DNA of 64,000 bases, taken from assembly GCA_026705605.1 (NCBI GenBank), contig JAPPAK010000001.1, positions 248,001-312,000 of the forward strand, written 5' to 3'. The position numbers and the translations under genes are program-made. This document shows positions 27,276-35,834 of this stretch, piece after piece; the stretch's first letter is position 1, and the number at the start of each line of letters is the position of its first letter. The stretch comes from Chloroflexota bacterium (GTDB lineage Bacteria > Chloroflexota > Dehalococcoidia > Tepidiformales > Tepidiformaceae). The notes beneath the pieces were generated by a model. The model was not told the DNA's origin, did not search any database, and saw only the letters and a list, made by a program, of their open reading frames with translations.

Positions 27276-27385
27276 CCAGCACTCTCCTTCGCTTCGGCGG
27301 CCGGCGTAACCACGCGGTCCAGATGCCACTGCCCTCTTCTTGCAGCCAATTGCAACTGCAACCCTCGGACGGTACGCTGCCCGTC

Positions 27386-28429
27386 GTGCCCCTCCACGCG
27401 ACCACCGGCGCCTTGAGACGGCTCGCCCTCGCGGCGCTGCTGATCCTGCTTCCTGGCGCGTTGGCCGTCGCCTGCGGCGGCGGCGATACCGCCCCGGCAA
27501 GCGACGGCGAGACCGCTTCCACCATCCATGTCGTGACGACCGTCTCGCCCATTCGCAACATCATCGAGAACGTCGGCGGCGACCGCGTCAGCGTGACCGC
27601 CATCGTCCCCGAAGGCACGAACTCCCACACCTTCGAACCCGCCCCCTCCGTCGCGCAGGACATCGCCCGCGCAGACCTCATCGTCGCCAACGGCCTCAAT
27701 CTCGAGCTCCCCGCGCTTGAACTCGCCGAGGCGAACCGCCGGGACGGCGTCGAGATCGTGCTGCTCGGGGAAGCCACCGTGACGCCTGACGAGTACGTCT
27801 ACGACTTCTCCTTCCCCCGCGACGGCGGCGACCCCAACCCCCACCTCTGGACCGACCCCATCCTTGCCGGCGAATACGCCGCCCACGTGCGCGATGCGCT
27901 TACCCGCCTCGACCCCGACAACGCCAGCTACTACGCCGCCAACACCGCCGCCTTCGTCGCCCGCCTGCAGCAGCTCGACGAGGCCATCAGGGAGGCCGTG
28001 GCCACCGTGCCCGAGGCGCAACGCGTGCTCCTCACCTACCACGACTCCTTCCCCTACTTCGCCCCCCGCTACGGCTTCACGATCATCGGCGCGATCCAGC
28101 CGTCCGACTTCTCCGAGCCCTCCCCCCGCGAAGTCGCCGACCTGATCAAGCAGATCCGCGCCTCGGGAGCGCCCGCCATCTTCGGCTCCGAGGTCTTCCC
28201 CTCCGAGGTGCTGGACACGATCGCGAGCGAGGCCGGCGCCGTGCAGGTCGCCACCCTGCGTGACGACGACCTCCCTGGCGACCGCGGTGATCCGGAGAAC
28301 ACCTACCTCGCCATGATGGTCGAGAACGTCCGCACCATCGTGACCAGCCTCGGCGGCGACGCCTCCGCCCTCGATGGCTTCGACGTGAGCCTTAGCTGGA
28401 CCCCCTTCGAGGAGTACGCCGGTGGTTGA
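27386..28429 (+). CDS. Metal ABC transporter substrate-binding lipoprotein (ZnuA/MntC-like)
   Basis: From GTG 27386 the protein is 347 residues with a lipoprotein signal (LALAALLILLPGALAVAC). The cluster A-I metal-binding fold shows the ligand regions GTNSHTFEPAPS, NPHLWTDP, TYHDSFPYFAPRYG and IFGSEVFPSEV. It binds Zn or Mn outside the membrane for the importer encoded just downstream. Unlike the 815-residue lipoprotein at 5000, it has no His-rich loop and no propeller. The frame is open to 27236, but that would run into tRNA-His; ATG 27323 is an alternative start that would give a less typical signal peptide. It overlaps the ATPase gene by eight bases. Confidence 0.93.
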   Translation: MPLHATTGALRRLALAALLILLPGALAVACGGGDTAPASDGETASTIHVVTTVSPIRNIIENVGGDRVSVTAIVPEGTNSHTFEPAPSVAQDIARADLIVANGLNLELPALELAEANRRDGVEIVLLGEATVTPDEYVYDFSFPRDGGDPNPHLWTDPILAGEYAAHVRDALTRLDPDNASYYAANTAAFVARLQQLDEAIREAVATVPEAQRVLLTYHDSFPYFAPRYGFTIIGAIQPSDFSEPSPREVADLIKQIRASGAPAIFGSEVFPSEVLDTIASEAGAVQVATLRDDDLPGDRGDPENTYLAMMVENVRTIVTSLGGDASALDGFDVSLSWTPFEEYAGG

Positions 28430-29294
28430 GCTTGCCCCCAGCGCCCCCGGACACCGCCCGCCGCCCCATCCCGATGGCGAACCCCTGGTGGAGCTCCGCG
28501 ACCTGAGCACGGGCTACGAGCGCACGCCCGTGCTCCAGAACGTCGACTTCACCCTGCGGCGCGGCGAGTTCGCCGGCGTCGTCGGGCCGAGCGGGTCGGG
28601 CAAGACGACCCTGCTGCGCGCCATCGCCGGCCAGACTCGGCGCTTCGCCGGCGCCATCGAGGCGACGCCGCGAGCCGGGGAGCGCGCCCTCCGGCTCGGC
28701 TATGTGCCCCAGGTCGAGGCCATCAACTGGAACTTCCCCCTCACGGTCGGCCAGGCCGTCCTGCTGGGACGCTGGCGGGAGATGGGCTGGCGGCCCTGGC
28801 CCCGCCGCCATGACCGCGAGCTGCTCGCGAACATCCTCGAGCGGCTCGGCATCGGGCACCTCGCGAACCGGCAGATCAGGGCGCTCTCGGGAGGCCAGCA
28901 GCAGCGCACCTTCCTCGCCCGCGCCCTCATCGGCGACCCCGACCTCCTCCTCCTTGACGAACCCACCAGCGGCGTCGACATCAAGACGCGCCACGAGATC
29001 ATGCACCTCCTCGGCGAGCTGAACCGCGCCGGCACCACCATCCTCATGTCCACCCACGACCTCAACGCCGTCGCCACCCACCTCCCCCGCCTCGTCTGCG
29101 TGGGCGAGGGCGCCCTCGTCGCCGACGGCTCCCCCGAGGAGGTGCTCACGCCCGAGGTCCTGCGCCGCACCTACGGCGCCGAGATGCTCGTGCTGCGCCG
29201 CGGCGATGCCATCTACGTCGTCGAGCACCTCGACGACGCCATGACCGGCGACGCCGAGGAGACCCCCGTCCCCGTGGCCCCCGTGGGCGGCTAG
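28422..29294 (+). CDS. Metal ABC transporter ATP-binding protein (ZnuC-like)
   Basis: This 290-residue ATPase starts at GTG 28422. It has Walker A (GPSGSGKTT), the Q-loop, the signature SGGQQQRTFLARAL, Walker B and glutamate (LLLLDEPTSGVD) and the H-loop (STHDL). The segment VPQVEAINWNFPLTVGQAVLLGR is typical of the Zn/Mn/Fe (ZnuC/MntB/SitB) subgroup. The N-terminal 20 residues are a Pro/His-rich extension (PGHRPPPHPDGEP) and the C-terminus carries an extra 25-residue acidic/Pro tail. It sits between the substrate-binding and permease genes and could also energise uptake of zinc delivered by the lipoprotein at 5000. Confidence 0.95.
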   Translation: MVELAPSAPGHRPPPHPDGEPLVELRDLSTGYERTPVLQNVDFTLRRGEFAGVVGPSGSGKTTLLRAIAGQTRRFAGAIEATPRAGERALRLGYVPQVEAINWNFPLTVGQAVLLGRWREMGWRPWPRRHDRELLANILERLGIGHLANRQIRALSGGQQQRTFLARALIGDPDLLLLDEPTSGVDIKTRHEIMHLLGELNRAGTTILMSTHDLNAVATHLPRLVCVGEGALVADGSPEEVLTPEVLRRTYGAEMLVLRRGDAIYVVEHLDDAMTGDAEETPVPVAPVGG

Positions 29295-29296
29295 CC

Positions 29297-30169
29297 GTGG
29301 GCGATCTGACCGAGCCGTTCCAGTTCGAGTTCTTTGTGCGCGGCATGGTAGCCGCCACGCTGGTTGGCCTGCTGTGCGGAGCCGTCGGCGTGTACGTCGT
29401 GCTCCGCAGCCTCGCCTACATCGGCCACGGGCTCGCGCACAGCATTTTCGGCGGGGCCGTCGTCTCCTTCGTCTCCGGCATCAGCTTCTATATCGGCGCG
29501 ACGCTCTGGGGCGTGTTCACCGTCCTCCTCATCAACGCCGCCGCCCGCCGCCGCCAGATCGGCGGAGACGCCGCCATCGGCATCATCACCACCTGCGCCT
29601 TCGCCCTCGGTGTCGCCCTGATCAGCCGCCACGGCCAGTTCACCCGCGACTTCGACGCAGCGCTCTTCGGCGAGATTCTGGGCATTACCAGCGGCGATCT
29701 CGCCGTCATCGGTGGGGTCCTCGTCCTCGCCGCTGCCGTCGTCTTCGCCTTCTGGAAGCAGCTCCTCTTCACCACCTTCGACTCTGACGTCGCCAGCACC
29801 TACGGCGTTCCCGTCCCCTGGGTGGAGGCGCTCTTCTCGCTCGTGCTCGCGGCGACCGTGATCGCCTCCCTCCAGGTGCTCGGCGCGACCCTGATAGCAG
29901 CCGCCCTCGTCATCCCCCCCGTCACCGCCCGCCTCCTGACCGACTCATTCACCCGCATGTTCACGCTGGCCGCCTTGCTGGGCGGGGCCAGTGGGCTCGT
30001 CGGCGTGTACGTCTCCTGGTTCATCGACGTCTCCTCCGGCGCGACCGTCGTGCTCCTGCAGGGCGCGCTCTTCGCCCTCGCGCTGGTCTGGGCGGTCGCC
30101 CGCTCGCGCTGGCCCGGCAGCGGCAGCGGCGAGCGCCTCGCCGCCATCGAAGGCGCCGCCATCGACTGA
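29297..30169 (+). CDS. Metal ABC transporter permease (ZnuB-like)
   Basis: This 290-residue ABC-3 family permease starts at GTG 29297, two bases after the ATPase stop. It has eight to nine membrane helices, the early GLLCGAVGVYVVLRSLAYIG motif, SIFGGAVVSF, and the coupling region TYGVPVPWVEALFSLVLAATV followed by GATLIAAALVIPPVTARLL, which are typical of ZnuB/MntC-type subunits. It forms the membrane channel of the Zn/Mn importer. The last 22 codons (from 30102) also occur, slightly diverged, at 31301-31368 beyond an HNH gene, showing that something inserted at the 3' end of this gene. Confidence 0.95.
   Translation: MGDLTEPFQFEFFVRGMVAATLVGLLCGAVGVYVVLRSLAYIGHGLAHSIFGGAVVSFVSGISFYIGATLWGVFTVLLINAAARRRQIGGDAAIGIITTCAFALGVALISRHGQFTRDFDAALFGEILGITSGDLAVIGGVLVLAAAVVFAFWKQLLFTTFDSDVASTYGVPVPWVEALFSLVLAATVIASLQVLGATLIAAALVIPPVTARLLTDSFTRMFTLAALLGGASGLVGVYVSWFIDVSSGATVVLLQGALFALALVWAVARSRWPGSGSGERLAAIEGAAID
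30102..30169 (+). repeat. Direct repeat copy A: 3' end of the permease gene
   Basis: These 68 bases, ending in the permease stop codon, match 63 of 68 bases at 31301-31368 in the same orientation. Copy A encodes SRWPGSGSGERLAAIEGAAI; copy B encodes the same peptide with two Ser to Thr changes. Together they flank the HNH cassette. Confidence 0.95.
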
Positions 30170-31300
30170 CCGCGATGACTGCTCGGTAGCAGGGGTGAGA
30201 ACGCGGTGCCGAGTCACCCTGCACCTACTGCAACCGCGCTCAACGCCGTTCTCTGCAGGTCGGGACGGGGCGTTGACTGGCGGAACAGCAGAAAACTATC
30301 CTGCGCCGACGCTATAGGTAGCGCCTAGATCTCACCCTAACGGCTCTCTTGGACGTATTGGCATGGGAATCAACATTGTGGTGGCTGTGACCGACTACGA
30401 CTGGTACACCACTCTCCGCGCCCGGCCAGAGTTGACGGAGATCAATTTCTGGTCTCCTTCGGCTCGTGGCTTCCAAGCTCTGCGCGAGGGTGAGCTCTTC
30501 CTCTTCAAGCTGCACGCCCCGCATAACAAGATCGTCGGAGGCGGCATTTTCGCGTACTCCAACACACTACCTTCCTCACTCGCTTGGGAGGCCTTCGGGG
30601 AAGGGAACGGTGCGCGCTCCCTTCTTGAGATGCGAGATCGCATCGTCAAGTACCGGCGTGGGCAACCGGAAAGGGCGGGGGAGTTTGACATAGGATGCCG
30701 GGTTCTGACCCAACCATTCTTCTTTGACGAGAGCGACTGGATCGACCCTCCAGCATCGTGGAAACCAAACATCGTGACCTATAAGGGCTTCGACACCGAC
30801 AGTGAGGAAGGTCGGCGCCTTTGGACCGCAGTGCAAACGGCGATTCGCAGCTCAGGGGTGGTGGCCCGAGAAGAGGAACCTGCTCGTTTCGGAGACCCTC
30901 AGGTTGTACAGCCCCGCCTCGGCCAAGGGCTGTTTCGGGTGAGAGTGACAGACCTCTATGGCCGACGCTGCGCCGTTACAGGGGAGCGAACTCTGCCGGC
31001 GCTCGATGCGGCACACATTGTTCCCTACGCCCAAGGTGGAACCCATGACGCCAATAACGGGCTCTTGCTACGCCGTGATGTTCACAGCCTGTTCGATGCT
31101 GGGTATGTCACAGTGACCCCTTCCTTCCAGTTCAGAGTCAGCAGGATGATTGAAGCGGAGTTTAGGAATGGACGTTCCTACTACACCTTGGACGGGAGCC
31201 GGATCCGGGTCCCCGATCGTGAGGAACTGAGACCTGCTCAAGATGCACTCGCCTGGCACAACGAAACCCTGTACCGGGGCTAGGTTGGGAGAACCGTCTG
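30170..31300 (+). mobile_element. Inserted HNH-endonuclease cassette (about 1.13 kb) that regenerated its target's 3' end
   Basis: The segment between the two 68-base direct repeats carries only one gene, an HNH endonuclease at 30363-31283, plus 193 bases of leader with no other gene seen. Its base composition is visibly lower in GC than the transporter genes before it and dnaE after it. No transposase, integrase or terminal inverted repeat was found. The structure fits entry of a selfish or defence cassette into the permease 3' end, carried with or followed by a replacement 3' end so the permease stayed intact. The mechanism is inferred. Confidence 0.65.
30363..31283 (+). CDS. HNH endonuclease (COG3440-type predicted restriction endonuclease)
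   Basis: This 306-residue protein has an N-terminal domain (about 1-150) with the recognisable DYDWYTTLRARPELTEINFW, LFLFKLHAPHNKIVGGGIFA and SLAWEAFGEGNG segments of the COG3440 family. A C-terminal HNH nuclease domain follows (about 200-250): C and H218 in LDAAHIVPYAQGG, N231/N232 in NNGLLL, and H241 in RDVHSLFDAGY. All catalytic positions are present, so it is probably active. Family members are predicted modification-dependent or defence nucleases; a PUA/EVE-like role for the N-terminal domain is my guess. It is full length. It lies alone in a cassette bracketed by duplicated permease 3' ends, and its base composition differs from its neighbours. Confidence 0.88.
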   Translation: MGINIVVAVTDYDWYTTLRARPELTEINFWSPSARGFQALREGELFLFKLHAPHNKIVGGGIFAYSNTLPSSLAWEAFGEGNGARSLLEMRDRIVKYRRGQPERAGEFDIGCRVLTQPFFFDESDWIDPPASWKPNIVTYKGFDTDSEEGRRLWTAVQTAIRSSGVVAREEEPARFGDPQVVQPRLGQGLFRVRVTDLYGRRCAVTGERTLPALDAAHIVPYAQGGTHDANNGLLLRRDVHSLFDAGYVTVTPSFQFRVSRMIEAEFRNGRSYYTLDGSRIRVPDREELRPAQDALAWHNETLYRG

Positions 31301-31368
31301 GCTCGCGCTGGCCCGGCACGGGCACCGGTGAGCGCCTCGCCGCCATCGAAGGTGCCGCCATCGACTGA
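31301..31368 (+). repeat. Direct repeat copy B: orphaned permease 3' end
   Basis: This is the second copy of the permease tail, 63 of 68 bases identical to 30102-30169, with the same stop codon. No start or upstream permease sequence precedes it; the HNH gene stops 17 bases earlier. It is a remnant marking the right junction of the cassette. The 180 bases between it and dnaE contain a small C5/G5 hairpin at 31433-31448 and no gene. Confidence 0.93.
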
Positions 31369-31549
31369 CCCGTGACCCTCTGGGACATAAACGGCAGCCC
31401 CCGCTTCAGGCTGTCGAAGGGTGACGTAACCGCCCCCGTTGATGGGGGATCGCGCCGGTAGAGTTTCCATCGGCCGGCCCGTCGCAAAATTCCCCGCGAA
31501 AGCCCTCGAAAGGCGACTCTCCACGGGGTACGATGAGCCGCACACCAAA

Positions 31550-34500
31550 ATGTTCACGCACTTACACACGCACACCGAATTTTCGCTTCTCGACGGACTG
31601 TCCCGCATCCCCCAGCTCCTCGATCGCGCGCAGGAACTGCGGATGGAAGCCATCGCGATGACGGACCACGGCGCCCTCTACGGCGCGCTCGATTTCTACC
31701 GGGAAGCGAAGGAGCGCGGCATCAAGCCGATCATCGGGCTTGAGGCCTACGTCGCCCCCGAGTCACGCCACAGCCGCACCCGCGAGCGCCAGCCCTACCA
31801 CCTCACGATGCTCGCCCGCGACCTGACCGGCTACCGCAACCTCCTCCAGCTGGTCACCAAGTCCAACCTGGAGGGCTTCTACTACAAGCCCCGCATCGAC
31901 CGGGAGCTGCTCGAGCAGCACAGCGCCGGCATCACCGTCCTCAGCGGCTGCCCCTCCAGCGAGTTCTTCGAGCGGCTGAGCGAAGGCGACCGCGACGGCG
32001 CGATCGAGATCGCGCGTTGGTACCGCGAGGTCTTCGACGGGCACTACGCGCTCGAGGTGCAGGAGCACGGTGTCGAGCGCTTCAGCCGCGTCAACCCCGA
32101 AATCCTCTCCATCGGCCGCGAGCTCGACATCCCCGTCGTCGCCACCAACGACGGGCACTTCACGCGCGCGGGCGAAGCCGAGGCGCACGACGTCCTCCTC
32201 TGCATCGGCACGAACGCCACCGTCGATCAGGAGGACCGCTTCCGAATCGACGGCGAGGGTTACTACCTCCGCAGCGACGAGGAGATGCGTGCGCTCTTCC
32301 CCGAAACCCCCGAGGTCATCACCAACACGGAGATGCTCGCCGCGGCCTGCGACCTCGAGTTGAGCTTCGATCGCGCGCTCCTGCCCGAGCCGGATACCCC
32401 CGACGGGGTCACCAACGACGCCTACCTGCGCCAGCTTTGCCGCGATGGCCTCACCGGTCGCGTCGGAACGCTCACGCGCGAGCTGGAGCAGCGCCTCGAC
32501 TACGAGCTCGACGTGCTCCGCGAGACCGGCTTCACCGACTACTTCTTCGTCGTCAAGGAGATCTCCGATTTCGCCCGCAAGGAGCGCATCCCCATGGGCA
32601 TGCGCGGCTCCGCGGCCGCTTCGCTGGCCCTTTACTCGCTCGGCGTCACCGACATCGACCCCGTCGCCAACAACCTCGTCTTCGAGCGCTTCCTCAATGT
32701 CGAGCGCCGCCAGATGCCGGACGTGGACTTCGACTTCGCCGACGACCGCCGCGACGAGGTCATCCGCTTCGCCTACGAGCGCTTCGGCGAGGACAAGGTC
32801 GCCCAGATCATCACTTTCGGAACCCTCGGCGCGAAGGCCGCCATCCGCGACGTCGGCCGCGCCCTCGGCATGACCTACGCCGATACCGACCGCGTCGCCC
32901 GCTACGTCCCCAACGCCCTCCACATCACCCTCGAGGACGCCCTCTCCCAGTCCAGTGACCTCAAGGAGGCGTACGACACGGACGCGCAGGTGAAGCGTCT
33001 TGTCGATATGGCGCAGCAGCTCGAGGGCGTCGCCCGCCACGCCAGCACGCACGCCGCGGGAGTCGTCATCTCCCGCGAACCGCTGGCCGAGGTCGTCCCG
33101 CTCCAGCGCACCGGTCGCGGCGACGAGCACGCCATCCCCACCACCCAGTTCGCGATGGAGCAGGTCGATGCGATGGGTTTGCTCAAGGTCGACTTCCTCG
33201 GCCTCTCGAACCTGACCATCCTCGGCCGTGCCGTCGACCTCGTCCGCGAGACAACCGGCGTCGAAGTCGACCTGCTCAAGCTCCCCGAGGCGGACCCGGC
33301 GACCATGGACACGCTCGGCCGCGGTGAAACGTTCGGCGTGTTCCAGCTGGAGTCGGCCGGCATGCGGCGCTACGTCCAGGAGCTGAAGCCCAAGAGCGTC
33401 GCCGAGATTTGCGCCATGGTCGCCCTCTACCGCCCCGGCCCCATGGCCCACATCCCCACCTACATCCGCGCCAGCCACGGCGACGAGGCCATCCAGCACC
33501 CCCATCCCGACCTGGCCGAGATCCTCGCCGATACCCACGGCGTCATCGTCTACCAGGACCAGGTGCTCCAGATCGCCCAGCGATTCGCCGGCTACACGCT
33601 GGGCGAGGCGGACGTGATGCGGAAGGCGATGGGCAAGAAGAAGGCCGAGGTGATGGCGGCCGAGAGCTCGCGCTTCATCGAGGGGGCGGTGGCGAACGGC
33701 TACCCCGAGGACCGGGCGAAGGCCGTCTGGGAGCTCATCGAGCCGTTCGCAGGCTACGCCTTCAACAAGGCCCATGCCTGGTGCTACGGGAACATCGCCT
33801 ACCAGACCGCCTACCTCAAGACGAACCACCCGGTCGAATACCTGACCGCCGTTCTCCAGCTTGCCGGCAGCTCCCCCGACCCCTTCGAGCGCATCGCCCA
33901 GGCCGTCGCCGAGTGCACCCGGCTCGGTATCGAGGTGCTCCCCCCCGACATCAATGCCAGCAAGAAGACGTTCGCCGTCGAGCACCGCGACGACGGCTCG
34001 CTTGGGATCCGCTTCGGCCTCGGCGACATCAAGAACGTCGGCCCGGCGGCGGTCGAGGGCATCATCGCCGTCCGCGAGAAGGACGGCGCCTACCGGGACG
34101 TGGACGACTTCTGCAAGCGCGCCGACCTCGAAGGGGCCACCAGCCGAACCATCGAGCACCTTGCACTCGCCGGCGCCCTCGATGAAATCGGCGACCGGGG
34201 CACTTTGCGCGCCAACAGCGAGCGCATCGCCAACCTCGCCAAGCGCGAACGCGAACTCCGCGACAGCGGCCAGTCGACCATGTTCGACCTCTTCGGCAGC
34301 GAGGTGGACACGCCCATGCCCGCGCTTGAGCTCATCGACGCTCCACTCGACCAGGACGAGCGGCTGCGCCAGGAGAAGGAGCTGCTCGGCGTGTACCTCA
34401 GCGAGCACCCCTTCCGCCGCGCCGCCCAGGAGCTCGCCGCCCACAACCCCGTCCAGCTCGCCGACCTCTCCCTGGAGCTTGCCGGCCAGACCGTGCGCGT

Positions 34501-35245
34501 CGCGGGGATGATCACGCAGGTCACCGTCCGCTACACGCGCGATAACCGCCGCTACTACCTGGTCACGCTCGAGGACCTGTCCGGCCGGGCCGAGCTCGCG
34601 GTCTGGAGCGACGTGCTCGAGATCTCCAGCGAGGACACCTGGGCCGAGGGTCAGATCGTGCTCGCGTCGGTGGACTGCCGCGACCGTGGCGACCGGCTCA
34701 ACCTGAGTGCCCGCCGAGCCGCCCCCTGGGATGCGACCGAGGGCACGCTCATCGGCTTCCGTCCGGAGGAGTGGCAGGTGGAACCGCGCCGTGGTGGCGG
34801 CCGCCGCCGTCCCCCCGCCCAACGATCCCCCGCGCCCCAGACCCCGCCCCCCGCTGCCGCCCGCCCCGCGAACGGAAACGCCAATGGCGCCTCCCCTCCA
34901 CCACCGCCTCCCGCCGCCACGACGGAAGCCGAGTCTCCGGCGGTGCGCTCGCCGGTCGGGCGCGACTCCGCCCAGCTCGTCATCACCATCTACGAAACAG
35001 AGGACGAGATGACCGACAAGGCCCTGCTGAGCAGCGTCGCGGCGCTCCTGCAGGACCGCCCGGGCTCGGACGAGGTGCGCCTCGTCATCCACGACACCGA
35101 CGGCCTGGAGCAGGAGTTCGACCTGGAGCGCGCGGCCGTCAGCGAGGAGCTCGCCCGCAGCATCGAGAAGGTGCTCGCGGCGAACAAGGGGACCGCGCGC
35201 CTCTCGCGCAGCCGCCAGCTGGCCGCCGCGGGGGCCGGCGGCTAA
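31550..35245 (+). CDS. dnaE: DNA polymerase III subunit alpha
   Basis: From ATG 31550 the protein is 1231 residues. The N-terminal PHP domain starts MFTHLHTHTEFSLLDG. The catalytic aspartates are in MPDVDFDFADDRRDEVIRF and GLLKVDFLGLSNL. HARHASTHAAG-like sequence (GVARHASTHAAGVVIS), ALYRPGPM and QDQVLQIA are further C-family polymerase signatures. An OB-fold near 985-1075 (VRVAGMITQVTVRYTRDNRR) is followed by a Pro/Ala-rich linker and a small C-terminal domain that probably contacts other replisome subunits. It is the chromosomal replicase. The frame is open to 31439, but the MFTHLHTHTE start is the family start. A TACGAT -10-like hexamer lies 15 bases before it and no clear Shine-Dalgarno is seen. 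Confidence 0.98.
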   Translation: MFTHLHTHTEFSLLDGLSRIPQLLDRAQELRMEAIAMTDHGALYGALDFYREAKERGIKPIIGLEAYVAPESRHSRTRERQPYHLTMLARDLTGYRNLLQLVTKSNLEGFYYKPRIDRELLEQHSAGITVLSGCPSSEFFERLSEGDRDGAIEIARWYREVFDGHYALEVQEHGVERFSRVNPEILSIGRELDIPVVATNDGHFTRAGEAEAHDVLLCIGTNATVDQEDRFRIDGEGYYLRSDEEMRALFPETPEVITNTEMLAAACDLELSFDRALLPEPDTPDGVTNDAYLRQLCRDGLTGRVGTLTRELEQRLDYELDVLRETGFTDYFFVVKEISDFARKERIPMGMRGSAAASLALYSLGVTDIDPVANNLVFERFLNVERRQMPDVDFDFADDRRDEVIRFAYERFGEDKVAQIITFGTLGAKAAIRDVGRALGMTYADTDRVARYVPNALHITLEDALSQSSDLKEAYDTDAQVKRLVDMAQQLEGVARHASTHAAGVVISREPLAEVVPLQRTGRGDEHAIPTTQFAMEQVDAMGLLKVDFLGLSNLTILGRAVDLVRETTGVEVDLLKLPEADPATMDTLGRGETFGVFQLESAGMRRYVQELKPKSVAEICAMVALYRPGPMAHIPTYIRASHGDEAIQHPHPDLAEILADTHGVIVYQDQVLQIAQRFAGYTLGEADVMRKAMGKKKAEVMAAESSRFIEGAVANGYPEDRAKAVWELIEPFAGYAFNKAHAWCYGNIAYQTAYLKTNHPVEYLTAVLQLAGSSPDPFERIAQAVAECTRLGIEVLPPDINASKKTFAVEHRDDGSLGIRFGLGDIKNVGPAAVEGIIAVREKDGAYRDVDDFCKRADLEGATSRTIEHLALAGALDEIGDRGTLRANSERIANLAKRERELRDSGQSTMFDLFGSEVDTPMPALELIDAPLDQDERLRQEKELLGVYLSEHPFRRAAQELAAHNPVQLADLSLELAGQTVRVAGMITQVTVRYTRDNRRYYLVTLEDLSGRAELAVWSDVLEISSEDTWAEGQIVLASVDCRDRGDRLNLSARRAAPWDATEGTLIGFRPEEWQVEPRRGGGRRRPPAQRSPAPQTPPPAAARPANGNANGASPPPPPPAATTEAESPAVRSPVGRDSAQLVITIYETEDEMTDKALLSSVAALLQDRPGSDEVRLVIHDTDGLEQEFDLERAAVSEELARSIEKVLAANKGTARLSRSRQLAAAGAGG

Positions 35246-35758
35246 TTACTCCGGCGGGCGCGCGCGGCGCTCTTGCGCGCCGTCCGCCGTCTCGCCGAGG
35301 AGCGCCTCGATCTGCCCCAGGTGGGCGGCGTCGTGCCCCGCCCAGATCTGGACGAACTGCGCGACGGTGATGGGTTCGTCGCGGGGACCGGGGGCGGTGC
35401 GCTCCCAGTCGGACTCGCGCATGGTCGCGATCAGGTTCAGCGACGCCTGCCGCTGTAGCGCAAAGTCGCCCAGCAGCACGCTCTTGTCGTCGCGCTCCTG
35501 GTTACGCTCGCGCTCCCACTCGTCCGGCGGGAGGAAGTAGAGGGTGGGGTTTGGCTCGGCGATCAGCCGCTCCAGCCCCACGCGGAACTCCAGCATCTCC
35601 GCGTCGCGCAGGTGCGCGAGCACGACGCGCGCCGACCACTCGCCTTCCGGGGCGGCGTCGAGCACGTCGTCGCCGGCCTCGACGGTGAGGTGGGCGAGCC
35701 TGGTCGGGGTGGCCGCGAGCTGGCCCAGTGCTCGCTCGAGTTCAGGGTTGTCTGGCAT
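35246..35758 (-). CDS. DinB-family protein (170 aa)
   Basis: This 170-residue four-helix-bundle protein has the three metal-binding histidines expected in the DinB/YfiT fold: HLRDAEMLEF near residue 49 and the GHDAAHLGQ pair near the C-terminus. These proteins often act as thiol-dependent (for example mycothiol or bacillithiol) transferases or metal-dependent hydrolases; the substrate here is unknown. It is convergent with dnaE, its stop abutting dnaE's stop. TAGAAT lies exactly six bases before the ATG at 35758 with no Shine-Dalgarno, so the mRNA is probably leaderless. Two further DinB paralogues are at 56639 and 57181. Confidence 0.85.
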   Translation of the reverse strand: MPDNPELERALGQLAATPTRLAHLTVEAGDDVLDAAPEGEWSARVVLAHLRDAEMLEFRVGLERLIAEPNPTLYFLPPDEWERERNQERDDKSVLLGDFALQRQASLNLIATMRESDWERTAPGPRDEPITVAQFVQIWAGHDAAHLGQIEALLGETADGAQERRARPPE

Positions 35759-35764
35759 GCACGG

Positions 35765-35828
35765 ATTCTAGCCGCCCCGAGGCTCGCGGCCCGGCCGGGG
35801 AGCGCCTGAGCGCGACCGCGGCGATAAT
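35765..35828. promoter_or_regulatory. Divergent pair of leaderless promoters
   Basis: Two -10 boxes point away from each other. TAGAAT on the minus strand (35765-35770) lies six bases before the DinB ATG at 35758. GATAAT on the plus strand (35823-35828) lies six bases before the hydrolase GTG at 35835. Neither start has a Shine-Dalgarno. The spacing puts transcription start at or next to the first codon. Confidence 0.6.
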
Positions 35829-35834
35829 CGCGCG

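Noticed and set aside
30170-31300. Insertion sequence or integrase-borne element
   Set aside because: No transposase or integrase gene and no terminal inverted repeats were found; the flanking repeats are a coding 3' end, not short target duplications.
31763-35092. Over 1100-codon minus-strand frame opposite dnaE
   Set aside because: It is the antisense shadow of the replicase; composition is low-complexity and no domain can be seen.
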